A stretch of 64,000 nucleotides of DNA from UBA2287 sp037442025. Lineage in GTDB: Bacteria > Bacteroidota > Bacteroidia > Bacteroidales > Tenuifilaceae. Both the position numbers and the translations under genes were made by a program. Under the pieces are notes generated by a model. The model was not told where the DNA came from and ran no database searches. It was given only the letters and a program-made list of their open reading frames with translations. Location of the stretch: assembly GCA_037442025.1 (NCBI GenBank), contig JBBIRB010000003.1:1-64000 (forward strand), read 5' to 3'. Positions within the stretch are counted from its first letter, which is position 1. The number at the start of each line of letters is the position of its first letter. Of this stretch, positions 1 through 6,980 are shown piece after piece.

Positions 1-254
1 AAAAATATTTATATTATCCTCTCAAAAAGTTGCATTCATTACTTGAATTTGGTAATATAAATTGAATTGTATTACACAAAATTAACATTTTTGATCATTA
101 GTGTCCGGTTAAATTTTTTGAATTTAAGTGAATATGTTTGTATATAAGGAAATCGGTAGTTTTCTGCTTACTGGGGGGTCGCTTTCCGCCTCAGAGAAAC
201 GTTAGTTCTTTGATTCCATAAAAAATTATAATGATATCAAAAATTTCCGTTAAG
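1..254. other. AT-rich intergenic stretch, no gene seen
   Basis: This stretch is AT-rich with no convincing coding frame on either strand. It includes the short string AGTGTCCGGTTAAA near 100-113, which reminds me of ends of some Bacteroidota insertion sequences. I see no matching inverted end and no transposase, so I do not call an IS. The stretch leads straight into the hairpin-rich repeat at 255-457. Confidence 0.5.
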
Positions 255-336
255 AAAATCAGATTAATGGACGTTAAGAAATCAGGGCTGTTTGAGCGCA
301 GCGAGTTCCCGGATTTTAGTCAATTAATCTGATTTT
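255..336. repeat. Nested inverted repeat around a GAGCGCAGCGAG core
   Basis: A perfect 14-bp inverted repeat, AAAATCAGATTAAT at 255-268 and its complement at 323-336, encloses a second imperfect stem (AAATCAGGG with CCCGGATTT). The loop of the inner stem carries GAGCGCAGCGAG. The arrangement would fold into a long hairpin in DNA or RNA. From memory, similar strings recur between genes in Bacteroidota, which suggests a dispersed palindromic element; I cannot verify that here. Confidence 0.55.
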
Positions 337-339
337 TAG

Positions 340-457
340 GAAATTATCTGCCGCGGCGGCATTTTTTGCTTACTTTTTTTTGCTGTAGAAAAAAAGTAAG
401 AGCCTGTGCGGCTTGAGCACTAAAACCAGCAATGATTTTTTATCGGACAATAGTGAT
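340..457 (+). repeat. Dispersed repeat, copy A
   Basis: This 118-bp segment is closely similar to 4947-5049 in the same orientation, from GAAATTAT to CGGACAATAGTGAT. Copy A retains an 11 to 12-bp inverted repeat, CTTACTTTTTTT against AAAAAAAGTAAG, around a TGCTGTAG loop. Copy B lacks its left arm. No coding potential is evident. It lies directly downstream of the nested hairpin at 255-336, and the two may form one composite element. Confidence 0.7.
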
Positions 458-568
458 TTTTGATTCATGTTAGTTTAATTTACCCTAATTCAATACCATG
501 TTAATAGTTTCGAACAAAACTCCTGCACACTGAAACCCCTGTATTACCCATATGGAATCTTGAAATTT

Positions 569-576
569 TATTTTTG
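569..576 (+). promoter_or_regulatory. Candidate -7 promoter box for the NlpC/P60 gene
   Basis: TATTTTTG matches the Bacteroidota -7 consensus TAnnTTTG and lies 20 bp upstream of the ATG at 597. No good TTTG is present at the -33 spacing, so the call rests on the -7 box alone. Confidence 0.4.
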
Positions 577-596
577 TAGGTAAATCACTAACTTTA

Positions 597-1397
597 ATGC
601 CAAAACAAGTTACTATGAATTTTGGTGTTGTGAATCAAACCCTAGCTGCACTTCGCAGAGAGCCTTTTGAAAGGAGCGAAATGGTGAGCCAATTGCTTTT
701 TGGCGAAACCTTTACTATTAACGAGCAACACAAGGGTTGGCTCAGAATTAAGGTTACACACGATTCGTACACCGGATGGATAGATTCGAAATTAACCAAA
801 AGCCTAACCCCCGACGATTTCACTTTGCTTAAAAACGATGGTGGTGCACGGATAGCAACCAGGCTATTTTTGGCCCAAAAAGAAAACGACAAGTATCCCA
901 TTAGCATATGCCCAGGCTCAGTACTCTACGGTGTACTCGGAAACTGCTTTCATATTACCGACTCGAAGTATTGCTTCGCGCAAAATCCCATCGAAACCAA
1001 TAAAGAGCAAAGCATTCTGGATGTAATTAGAAGCCGCGCAACCAGTTTTGTCAATTCTCCCTACCTGTGGGGCGGTCGGTCGCCTTTCGGGATCGACTGC
1101 TCCGGTTTGGTTCAGGTTGTTTTTAAAACTGTTGGCATAAACTTACCCCGCGACGCATCGCAGCAGGTTACAGTAGGTCAAACAGTCGATTTTCTGAATC
1201 TTTCACAACCTGGCGATCTGGCCTTTTTCGACAATGAGGAGGGCGAAATAATTCATGTTGGTGTTATTATGGGTAATGGAGAAATCGTCCACAGTTCGGG
1301 CTATGTAAAAATTGATCGATTGGACCAACAAGGTATTTTTTCAATACAGGAGCAGCGATATAGCCATAAACTCAGGTTGGTGAAACGAATATTATAG
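597..1397 (+). CDS. SH3b and NlpC/P60 (C40) cell-wall peptidase
   Basis: A 266-residue protein with an N-terminal bacterial SH3-like region (about residues 8-125, probably two SH3b folds) and a C-terminal NlpC/P60 papain-fold domain (about 140-265). The catalytic residues are visible: Cys168 in GIDCSG, His220 in IIHVGV and a third polar residue, His232. The architecture matches gamma-D-glutamyl-L-diamino-acid endopeptidases such as YkfC or dipeptidyl-peptidase VI, which cleave peptidoglycan stem peptides, often during muropeptide recycling. No signal peptide is apparent, so I infer cytoplasmic recycling over wall remodelling. The start is the first ATG; Met7 is an alternative. A membrane micro-ORF begins 5 bp downstream, suggesting a small operon with the Nudix gene. 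Confidence 0.88.
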   Translation: MPKQVTMNFGVVNQTLAALRREPFERSEMVSQLLFGETFTINEQHKGWLRIKVTHDSYTGWIDSKLTKSLTPDDFTLLKNDGGARIATRLFLAQKENDKYPISICPGSVLYGVLGNCFHITDSKYCFAQNPIETNKEQSILDVIRSRATSFVNSPYLWGGRSPFGIDCSGLVQVVFKTVGINLPRDASQQVTVGQTVDFLNLSQPGDLAFFDNEEGEIIHVGVIMGNGEIVHSSGYVKIDRLDQQGIFSIQEQRYSHKLRLVKRIL

Positions 1398-1402
1398 TTT
1401 GC

Positions 1403-1504
1403 ATGAGCAATCAAATTGTAATAGTATTAGCCATTTTGGCCATTGCCCTTTGGGTCGTTTTACGGTTTCGAAACAACCGAAACGATAGTAACAACGTGGA
1501 ATGA
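1403..1504 (+). CDS. 33-residue single-pass membrane peptide
   Basis: A short ATG-initiated frame encodes 33 residues, MSNQIVIVLAILAIALWVV followed by a basic, Asn-rich tail. That is one hydrophobic helix (about residues 5-20) and a polar C-terminus. It starts 5 bp after the stop of the NlpC/P60 gene, and its TGA overlaps the ATG of the Nudix gene (ATGA at 1501-1504), a geometry typical of translational coupling. I recognise no family. The composition and tight packing argue for a real small membrane protein, though a leader peptide that only couples translation is possible. Confidence 0.55.
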   Translation: MSNQIVIVLAILAIALWVVLRFRNNRNDSNNVE

Positions 1505-1935
1505 AATACCATTACCAGTATCCCAGAATGCTCGTTACGGTTGATGCGGTTATTATTAAAACCGACGAAAATGGTGTACCCATTTTTGTGCTTTTAATAA
1601 AACGCAGGAATGAACCCTATGCTGATTGGTATGCTCTTCCCGGAGGCTTTCCAAATATGGATGAGCTATTAGTGGAGGCTGCACATAGGGAACTATTCGA
1701 GGAGACCGGAATTAAAATCGATTCGTTAGCACTAGTTGGGATTTTCGATGCACCCAATCGCGATCCGCGCGACAGAAACATTGCCATTGCATTTGTTGGC
1801 TGGGTTAATACCGAAATGAAACCTTTTGCCGGAGACGATGCATCGGAAGCAGAATGGTTCTCCATACATACTTTACCCCAACTGGCTTTCGATCATGAAT
1901 TAATTATTAAGGAAGCATTGCGTTTATTCCATTAG
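1501..1935 (+). CDS. Nudix hydrolase
   Basis: A 144-residue single-domain Nudix protein. The Nudix box fits GX5EX7REUXEEXGU exactly: G49, E55, R63, E64, E67, E68 and G70, preceded by the substrate-loop sequence ADWYALPGG. The family hydrolyses nucleoside diphosphates linked to another moiety, using Mg2+ held by the REUXEE glutamates. The precise substrate cannot be told; ADP-ribose-like or oxidised nucleotides are usual for this size and for the KYHYQYPRMLVTVDA N-terminus, which resembles ADP-ribose pyrophosphatase-type members. It lacks the winged-helix domain of NrtR regulators. It is coupled to the upstream membrane micro-ORF and meets cysN tail to tail with a 4-bp overlap. Confidence 0.88.
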   Translation: MKYHYQYPRMLVTVDAVIIKTDENGVPIFVLLIKRRNEPYADWYALPGGFPNMDELLVEAAHRELFEETGIKIDSLALVGIFDAPNRDPRDRNIAIAFVGWVNTEMKPFAGDDASEAEWFSIHTLPQLAFDHELIIKEALRLFH

Positions 1936-3161
1936 CAAACCATACCAGCCGCAACGGTATCGTTGGTTTCCTGATCGATTAGAATAAAACTCCCAGTTTG
2001 TTTGCAGTTATTGTATGTGTCGAAGTATAGTTCTTTGCTAAGCATTAGGCGTACATTGCAAATATCGTTTAACCCCAGGGTACCCTCGTAGGATTCTTTC
2101 TCAAGATTGTGCATGTTGTATATGTAATTCACTTCGGTAATTTGGCACTCTGCTTCCTGGGTAGTATGCATTAATTTATAGCTAGTTCCGTGCTTGTGAG
2201 GTTTCTCCAATAGCCAGCAAAGGGTTGCATTAATTTCCTTTAGTTTGCTTGGCAAATGGGTAGGATTTACCAGAATGCTTCCTCTATTAGCTTCTGGTGA
2301 GTTTTTAAGTGTAAGGGATATTGAATCCTTTTCAATTGCTGTTTCAACCTGCTTTTCACCCTTTTCAATTGCAATAACCTCGGTTTCAATTTCCTGTGGT
2401 AGCAGTAGCACCTTCTGACCAACCTCAATCGAACCACTTGCGATTCGGCCCATATACCTTGTTCCCCAATGGGGATTGTTTATTACCATTTGTATGGGTA
2501 GTCGAAGCATCGAATGGTTTTGGGTGGGAGTAATACTTATATTTTCGAGTACATGCATGAGTATTGGGCCGTTGTACCAAGGCATATACTCCGATTTGAG
2601 CACAATGTTATCGCCCCGTAGCGCGCTAATTGGGATATATATAAAGTTAACGGCTGTAAGATTATTGAAACGGGATTGGCACGAGATTCGAATTTCATCG
2701 AAAATCATTTGGGAATACTGCACAAGATCCATTTTGTTAACGCATACCACAATGTTTTGGATACCCAGAAGATTGGCGATAAAAATATGCCGGTTGGTTT
2801 GTTCAGTGACACCCTGAGTGCTATCAACTAAAACAATGGCCAAATGAGCCGTTGAGGCCCCTGTAACCATATTGCGAGTGAACTGAAAATGACCCGGAGT
2901 ATCAACTATTATGAACTTGCGCTTTGGGGTACTAAAAAAACGGTAAGCAACATCGATAGTAATGCCCTGTTCGCGCTCGGCACGAAGTCCATCGGTAAGA
3001 TGTGCTAAATTTATATTCTGCTCACCCCTCAGTTTACTCGAGCGAGTCAACTCGTCAATCTGATCCTGAAAAATTGCCTTGGAATCGAAGAGCAAACGGC
3101 CAATTAGGGTACTTTTCCCATTATCAACGCTTCCAGCTGTTGTGAACCGGAGAATTTCCAT
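1932..3161 (-). CDS. cysN: Sulfate adenylyltransferase subunit 1 (GTPase)
   Basis: A 409-residue GTPase subunit of ATP sulfurylase, which couples GTP hydrolysis to the formation of adenylylsulfate (APS) from ATP and sulfate. The EF-Tu-like G domain shows GSVDNGKS (residues 10-17), the switch II motif DTPGH (87-91) and NKMD (142-145), followed by two beta-barrel domains. It is shorter than E. coli CysN and lacks a fused CysC kinase domain, consistent with the separate cysC upstream. It lies 10 bp after cysD and is the last gene of cysC-cysD-cysN. Its 3' end overlaps the convergent Nudix gene by 4 bp, leaving no room for a hairpin terminator. Confidence 0.95.
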   Translation of the reverse strand: MEILRFTTAGSVDNGKSTLIGRLLFDSKAIFQDQIDELTRSSKLRGEQNINLAHLTDGLRAEREQGITIDVAYRFFSTPKRKFIIVDTPGHFQFTRNMVTGASTAHLAIVLVDSTQGVTEQTNRHIFIANLLGIQNIVVCVNKMDLVQYSQMIFDEIRISCQSRFNNLTAVNFIYIPISALRGDNIVLKSEYMPWYNGPILMHVLENISITPTQNHSMLRLPIQMVINNPHWGTRYMGRIASGSIEVGQKVLLLPQEIETEVIAIEKGEKQVETAIEKDSISLTLKNSPEANRGSILVNPTHLPSKLKEINATLCWLLEKPHKHGTSYKLMHTTQEAECQITEVNYIYNMHNLEKESYEGTLGLNDICNVRLMLSKELYFDTYNNCKQTGSFILIDQETNDTVAAGMVC

Positions 3162-3171
3162 AGCTCAAAAT

Positions 3172-4077
3172 TTAAAAATAGCCTTCGGTTTTTCGTTCCT
3201 CCATGGCTGCTTCGCTTCGCTTATCGTCAGCACGTCCACCGCGTTCGGTTATGCGTAAATTGGCCACTTCGGCAATTATTTCATCCACGTTCGAAGCGGT
3301 CGATTCTATGGCCCCTGTGCAGGTAGCATCGCCAACAGTTCGAAAGCGAACGGTGCGAACATTCGATATTTCGTTAGGTTTCATGGGGAAAAATGGGGTT
3401 TTTGCATATAGAACCCCATCGCGTTCGAAAACTTCGCGTTGGTGGGCCAGGTAAAGCGATGGAAATGGAATGCTCTCCCGTTTTATGTATTGCCAAATAT
3501 CCAGTTCGGTCCAGTTGCTCAAAGGAAAGACTCTGAAATGCTCTCCGGGGTGCTTTTTTCCGTTGAAGAGGTTCCAAAGTTCGGGGCGCTGTTGATGTGG
3601 GTTCCATCGGCCCATTGGGTCGCGCAGCGAAAAGTACCGTTCCTTTGCTCTGGATTTTTCTTCGTCGCGCCGGCCACCCCCCATTGCGCAGTCGATGCCA
3701 TGTTCTCGAATTGTATCGAGAAGGGTTATGGTTTGAATGCGGTTTCTCGAGGCACCAATACCTGTTTCAACGTTAGCCTTACCTTGCTTTATGGTTTCTT
3801 CAACACTCCCAACAATTAGTTTGGCCTCCAAGTGGCCAATAAGCCAGTCCCTGAATTCAATGGTTTCGGGAAAATTATGTCCGGTATCGATATGAAGAAC
3901 AGGGAAGGGTATAGGTGCCGGATGCGTTGCTTTTTTCGCAAGGTAGAGCATTACCAGCGAATCCTTGCCACCGCTAAACAAAAGCGCAGGGTATTTGAAT
4001 TGAGCGGCTACCTCGCGAATTACAAAAATTGCTTCCGATTCGAGTTCGTCGAGGTAATTGAGAGTATATTCATTCAT
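3172..4077 (-). CDS. cysD: Sulfate adenylyltransferase subunit 2
   Basis: A 301-residue catalytic subunit of ATP sulfurylase, working with CysN to make APS in the cytoplasm. The PP-loop motif SGGKDS is at residues 35-40 and the family-typical HIDTGHNFPETIEFRD follows. The length equals that of characterised CysD proteins (about 300). Its ATG overlaps the TGA of cysC (ATGA at 4074-4077), so the two are translationally coupled. No sulfite reductase, PAPS reductase or sulfate transporter gene is near. Confidence 0.96.
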   Translation of the reverse strand: MNEYTLNYLDELESEAIFVIREVAAQFKYPALLFSGGKDSLVMLYLAKKATHPAPIPFPVLHIDTGHNFPETIEFRDWLIGHLEAKLIVGSVEETIKQGKANVETGIGASRNRIQTITLLDTIREHGIDCAMGGGRRDEEKSRAKERYFSLRDPMGRWNPHQQRPELWNLFNGKKHPGEHFRVFPLSNWTELDIWQYIKRESIPFPSLYLAHQREVFERDGVLYAKTPFFPMKPNEISNVRTVRFRTVGDATCTGAIESTASNVDEIIAEVANLRITERGGRADDKRSEAAMEERKTEGYF

Positions 4078-4628
4078 GGGATTACATTGCCCTGAGCCAT
4101 GTGGCTTGGATAGTCGAGGTAAAGATAGTTTAAAATTTTTTGAGCACCATCTCGAGGCGTTTGGTGGCCGTTTTCAATAATTATTGCGGGGTTTTGAGGT
4201 TTTTCGTAAATGTCGTTGTAACCCGACAGGTTTGTAATAAGCCCCTTCTGTGCTTTAAGGTAAAGTTCTTTCGAGTCGCGCTCCATGCATATTGCGAGGG
4301 GTGTATCGATGAATATTTCAATAAAATTATTTTTTCCAATAATTTTTTTGGCTTCGGTACGCATGCGAGCCAAGGGCGAAACCAGCGAGCAAATGGCAAT
4401 AATGCCGCTACTGTTGGCCATTTTAGCAATGCTAGCGGCTCTAGAAATGTTCAATAACCTATCGGAAACCGAAAACCCCAAGTCGGAGCAAATGCTTGCC
4501 CGTAAATCGTCGCCATCGATTACCATGGCTGCAATTTTCATATTTGCAAGCAATTTATGCAGTTCCCATGCAATGGTTGTTTTTCCAGAGCAAGGAATTC
4601 CGGTGAGCCAGAGGGTGGGGGTATACAT
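4074..4628 (-). CDS. cysC: Adenylylsulfate (APS) kinase
   Basis: A 184-residue kinase that phosphorylates APS to PAPS. The P-loop is GIPCSGKTT (from residue 10), in place of the usual GLSGSGKST. IDGDDLR, DRLLNISR and the C-terminal FIDTPLAICMERDSKELY with a following LYLKAQKG segment are the conserved APS-binding and lid elements. It is the first gene of cysC-cysD-cysN. The start is secure, because the P-loop begins at residue 10 as in the family. An unusual point is that the ATG lies 2 bp after a rho-independent-type hairpin with a U-run (4631-4667), leaving no normal leader. Confidence 0.94.
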   Translation of the reverse strand: MYTPTLWLTGIPCSGKTTIAWELHKLLANMKIAAMVIDGDDLRASICSDLGFSVSDRLLNISRAASIAKMANSSGIIAICSLVSPLARMRTEAKKIIGKNNFIEIFIDTPLAICMERDSKELYLKAQKGLITNLSGYNDIYEKPQNPAIIIENGHQTPRDGAQKILNYLYLDYPSHMAQGNVIP

Positions 4629-4630
4629 AA

Positions 4631-4667
4631 AAAAAGGGTATCTTCAGTAAGCGAAGATACCCTTTTT
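4631..4667 (-). terminator. Hairpin terminator abutting the cysC start
   Basis: A perfect 10-bp stem, GGGTATCTTC (4636-4645) with GAAGATACCC (4653-4662) and a 7-nt loop, is flanked by A5 and T5 runs, so it could act in both directions. Read on the minus strand it ends the remnant gene at 4686. Its U-tract ends 2 bp before the cysC ATG. Confidence 0.8.
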
Positions 4668-4685
4668 AGTGCTTTCAAGAAAGAA

Positions 4686-4946
4686 CTAACGTTCTATTCT
4701 TTCTTTCTTTTTTGGTGTCTTATTCGATTTTGCCTGTCTTGTGTATGTATGCGTGTTAACAACGTAGTTAGCACCGTTGCGCTTTACAACATAGTTAACA
4801 ACAAACGAACCGTCGCAACCATTATACTTTCCGCTGCCTGTAACTTCATATAAGGTACTGCCTGATGTCCAGCTCCATGGAATTATTGTAACAGTTTCCG
4901 ATAAATCTTTATGGAATTTGTACTGTACATCCCATCCAGAATCCCA
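4686..4946 (-). pseudogene. C-terminal remnant of a SusD-associated surface lipoprotein
   Basis: An open frame of about 85 codons resembles the C-terminal domain of the lipoprotein at 6981-7784: LYEVTGSGKYN here against VYEMDGSGTYN there, each followed by alternating beta-strand residues. It has no signal peptide, no lipobox and no start codon of its own. Upstream the frame runs directly into dispersed repeat copy B and opens only at a GTG at 5012. I read it as a gene whose 5' part was lost when the repeat arrived or when the flank was deleted. Its stop is followed by the hairpin at 4631-4667, so its original terminator survives. Confidence 0.65.
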
Positions 4947-5049
4947 GAAATTATCGGCAGCGGTGGCATTTTTTGCTGTAGAAAAAAGTAAGAGCCCATA
5001 CGGCTTGAGCACTTAAATCAGGAATGATTTTTTATCGGACAATAGTGAT
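4947..5049 (+). repeat. Dispersed repeat, copy B
   Basis: This 103-bp segment matches 340-457 in the same orientation with scattered substitutions. It lacks about 15 bp: between two direct copies of TTTTTTGCT in copy A, one copy and the intervening bases are gone, so the left arm of the copy-A hairpin is missing. The left boundary is fused to the lipoprotein remnant. Confidence 0.7.
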
Positions 5050-5121
5050 AGTTTATGCAATTGCTTACTGAATAATCTGAATTTTTGGGATGACAAAAGA
5101 ACAAAATCTGATATTATTAAC

Positions 5122-5514
5122 TCACTTTTTTACAAAACTTCGTTCAACAAAGAAACCAGGAATTTTATGGCATAGACTGATGGAATCATTCTCGAAATAT
5201 GCTATATCCCAGGTTACTGTTTTAGTATTTCCGTAATAATGAAATACAATTCTACTTTGTTTTGAATAGTAATCCCAATTACCTGATTTTTTATCAATTT
5301 GACCGCTACGGTAATGAATACTTTGGTCAAATTTCCCAGAATTATATAAAATAAGTATTATTTCATTTGCATCAACTTCTGGGGTACCATTAATAAAATA
5401 TCTCACCATTTCCCATTTCCCCACAAGGTTTTTGTTTTTATTACATGAAATAAATAGTGTTGATGCCATTAAAATCATGGCATACATAAATGTTTTTTTT
5501 AAAAAAAATATCAT
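5122..5514 (-). CDS. Lipocalin-like lipoprotein
   Basis: A 130-residue exported lipoprotein. The N-terminus is hydrophobic and ends in a lipobox, FIS-Cys24, with the next residues NKNKN. The mature part starts with NLVGKWEMVRY and has repeated short beta-strands, as in small lipocalin-like or DUF4488-type Bacteroidota lipoproteins of 120-150 residues. Ligand and role are unknown. The first ATG is used; Met10 would also leave a workable signal peptide. It follows the SusD-like gene by 13 bp and is probably cotranscribed with it. Confidence 0.7.
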   Translation of the reverse strand: MIFFLKKTFMYAMILMASTLFISCNKNKNLVGKWEMVRYFINGTPEVDANEIILILYNSGKFDQSIHYRSGQIDKKSGNWDYYSKQSRIVFHYYGNTKTVTWDIAYFENDSISLCHKIPGFFVERSFVKK

Positions 5515-5527
5515 TTATTATAGAGTT

Positions 5528-6880
5528 TTATTGTAAAATGTCCCACCACAACCTGTGAGTTATTTCAACTCCTTGGGGTACATTAGATGAATTGAAATTG
5601 TATTCGCTTTGAGGATATGGAAACCTACGGGGAATTACATTGCTAGTGTAGTTATTTAATGCAGATTCAAGAGTTGGAAACCCTGTTCTACGCCAATCTA
5701 CCCAAACTTCAGGTTGAAGGAAAAGTGCCACATATTTGGCATTTATTATTTGTTCAAGGGTAAGGTTGTCAATTGCTTTATTAGCATTAAACCACGTTTC
5801 ATTCCATACTTTACGGTTAAGAAGCGATGAGCGTAGAGCTTCATTGTACGCATTTATGGCAAGTAACATAGAGTTATTCATTAAATGAATCTCTGCCTCA
5901 ATGAATTTTTGTTCAACATATGATGCAAGTATTACCACAGATTTTGACGAGGTAAACAAATTAGATATAGTGCTGCAATTCCCATTGCCAGAGCCTGCTA
6001 TTGACCCAGAATAGTTATTTTGATTGTCTAATTTAAAGTATAATGGCAGCCTGGGGTCGTTCGACATTTTCATCATTTCAACGATTTTGTTACCCGCATT
6101 TACTGATCCGTTGATTGATTGCAAAAAAAAGAAAAGCGGACTTGAAACTGCTGTTTCCTTGCTGAAATCAATCGCCAAGGTATCCGAAGGATGAGAAAAT
6201 AAATTAGAGTTAATTAAACCTGTAAGGTTACTGTATCCGAATCTCTTGGATAGATGAAGTGAATATTTGATTTTAAGAAAGTTTCCGTAAGCCCGCCATT
6301 TATTAATGTTTCCTAAAAAAAACACATCTTCTTCAACAGGGAACTGATTGTCGCTCGAACTTTCCAACTTCAATAACCCTAAGTCGATTAAGTTAATGAT
6401 TCTAGTATAAATTTCTTCCTGAGAGTCGTATGTTGGCCTTAACTCAAACTGGTTGGTCAGAAAACTTTTTGAAAATGGCATGTTACCCATAACGTCGGTT
6501 ATTAAACCAACTGTGTGGGCCATCATTAAATATGCCATTGCCGATACTTTAGGGTAGTTTCTTTCCTCTCCAATTATTACTACATTATTTAAGTTAGCTA
6601 GGATATGTAAGTATCCAATTTGCCAGGGGATTTCTGAGTCCGTAGAAGTGATACTATACCTATCGAATTGAAGCAATTTTTGGGAAGTTCCGGATATTTG
6701 TTGAGTGAGCATACTAGTTACTGCAACATATGTACCCCCTGAGAGTTGAGCCATATTTATTTGGCTGCTTTTTAATAGTGAAGCAAGATCAGAGTTGGGA
6801 TTTTGATCGCCCACATCCGTGAAATCACATGATATTAAAAAGATTACGGAAAATGTAGTAATGAAAAAAATACGCAACAT
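5528..6880 (-). CDS. SusD/RagB-family outer-membrane lipoprotein, orphan
   Basis: A 450-residue SusD-like lipoprotein with signal peptide and lipobox LIS-Cys18, followed by CDFTDVGDQNPNSDLASLL, which is typical of the SusD-like_2 (SusD/RagB) group. TPR-like helices fill the middle, and the C-terminus ends in VTHRLWWD-type sequence (EITHRLWWDILQ). Such proteins cap a SusC beta-barrel and bind the substrate at the cell surface. No SusC gene sits next to it: the upstream unit ends at a hairpin terminator (6934-6967), leaving about 100 bp for a separate promoter. A possible -7 box, TAGTTTTG, reads on the minus strand at 6916-6923. It may be a duplicated or relic partner of the SusC at 9495. Confidence 0.85.
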   Translation of the reverse strand: MLRIFFITTFSVIFLISCDFTDVGDQNPNSDLASLLKSSQINMAQLSGGTYVAVTSMLTQQISGTSQKLLQFDRYSITSTDSEIPWQIGYLHILANLNNVVIIGEERNYPKVSAMAYLMMAHTVGLITDVMGNMPFSKSFLTNQFELRPTYDSQEEIYTRIINLIDLGLLKLESSSDNQFPVEEDVFFLGNINKWRAYGNFLKIKYSLHLSKRFGYSNLTGLINSNLFSHPSDTLAIDFSKETAVSSPLFFFLQSINGSVNAGNKIVEMMKMSNDPRLPLYFKLDNQNNYSGSIAGSGNGNCSTISNLFTSSKSVVILASYVEQKFIEAEIHLMNNSMLLAINAYNEALRSSLLNRKVWNETWFNANKAIDNLTLEQIINAKYVALFLQPEVWVDWRRTGFPTLESALNNYTSNVIPRRFPYPQSEYNFNSSNVPQGVEITHRLWWDILQ

Positions 6881-6933
6881 GTTTCAAAAATTAATAATTA
6901 GCATTGAATGTTTTACAAAACTATGAATTTTCA

Positions 6934-6967
6934 AAGAAAAAAAAGCGAGGAGTTAATCCTCGCTTTT
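6934..6967 (-). terminator. Terminator of the first SusC/SusD unit
   Basis: An 11-bp perfect stem, AAAAGCGAGGA (6941-6951) with TCCTCGCTTTT (6957-6967) and a 5-nt loop, is followed on the minus strand by a U-run. It lies 14 bp after the lipoprotein stop at 6981. Confidence 0.88.
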
Positions 6968-6980
6968 AATGCAGATTGTA

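Noticed and set aside
100..125. A possible insertion-sequence end (AGTGTCCGGTTAAA)
   Set aside because: No second end, target duplication or transposase is present in the window; recall of IS ends is not enough.
192..216. A 14-bp string AACGTTAGTTCTTT shared with the 3' end of the lipoprotein remnant near 4681
   Set aside because: A shared 14-mer is expected several times by chance in a window of this size, and the flanks do not align.
4140..4853. Overlapping plus-strand frames opposite cysC and the remnant
   Set aside because: They lie antisense to a clear APS kinase gene and the remnant, and show no domain or plausible start.
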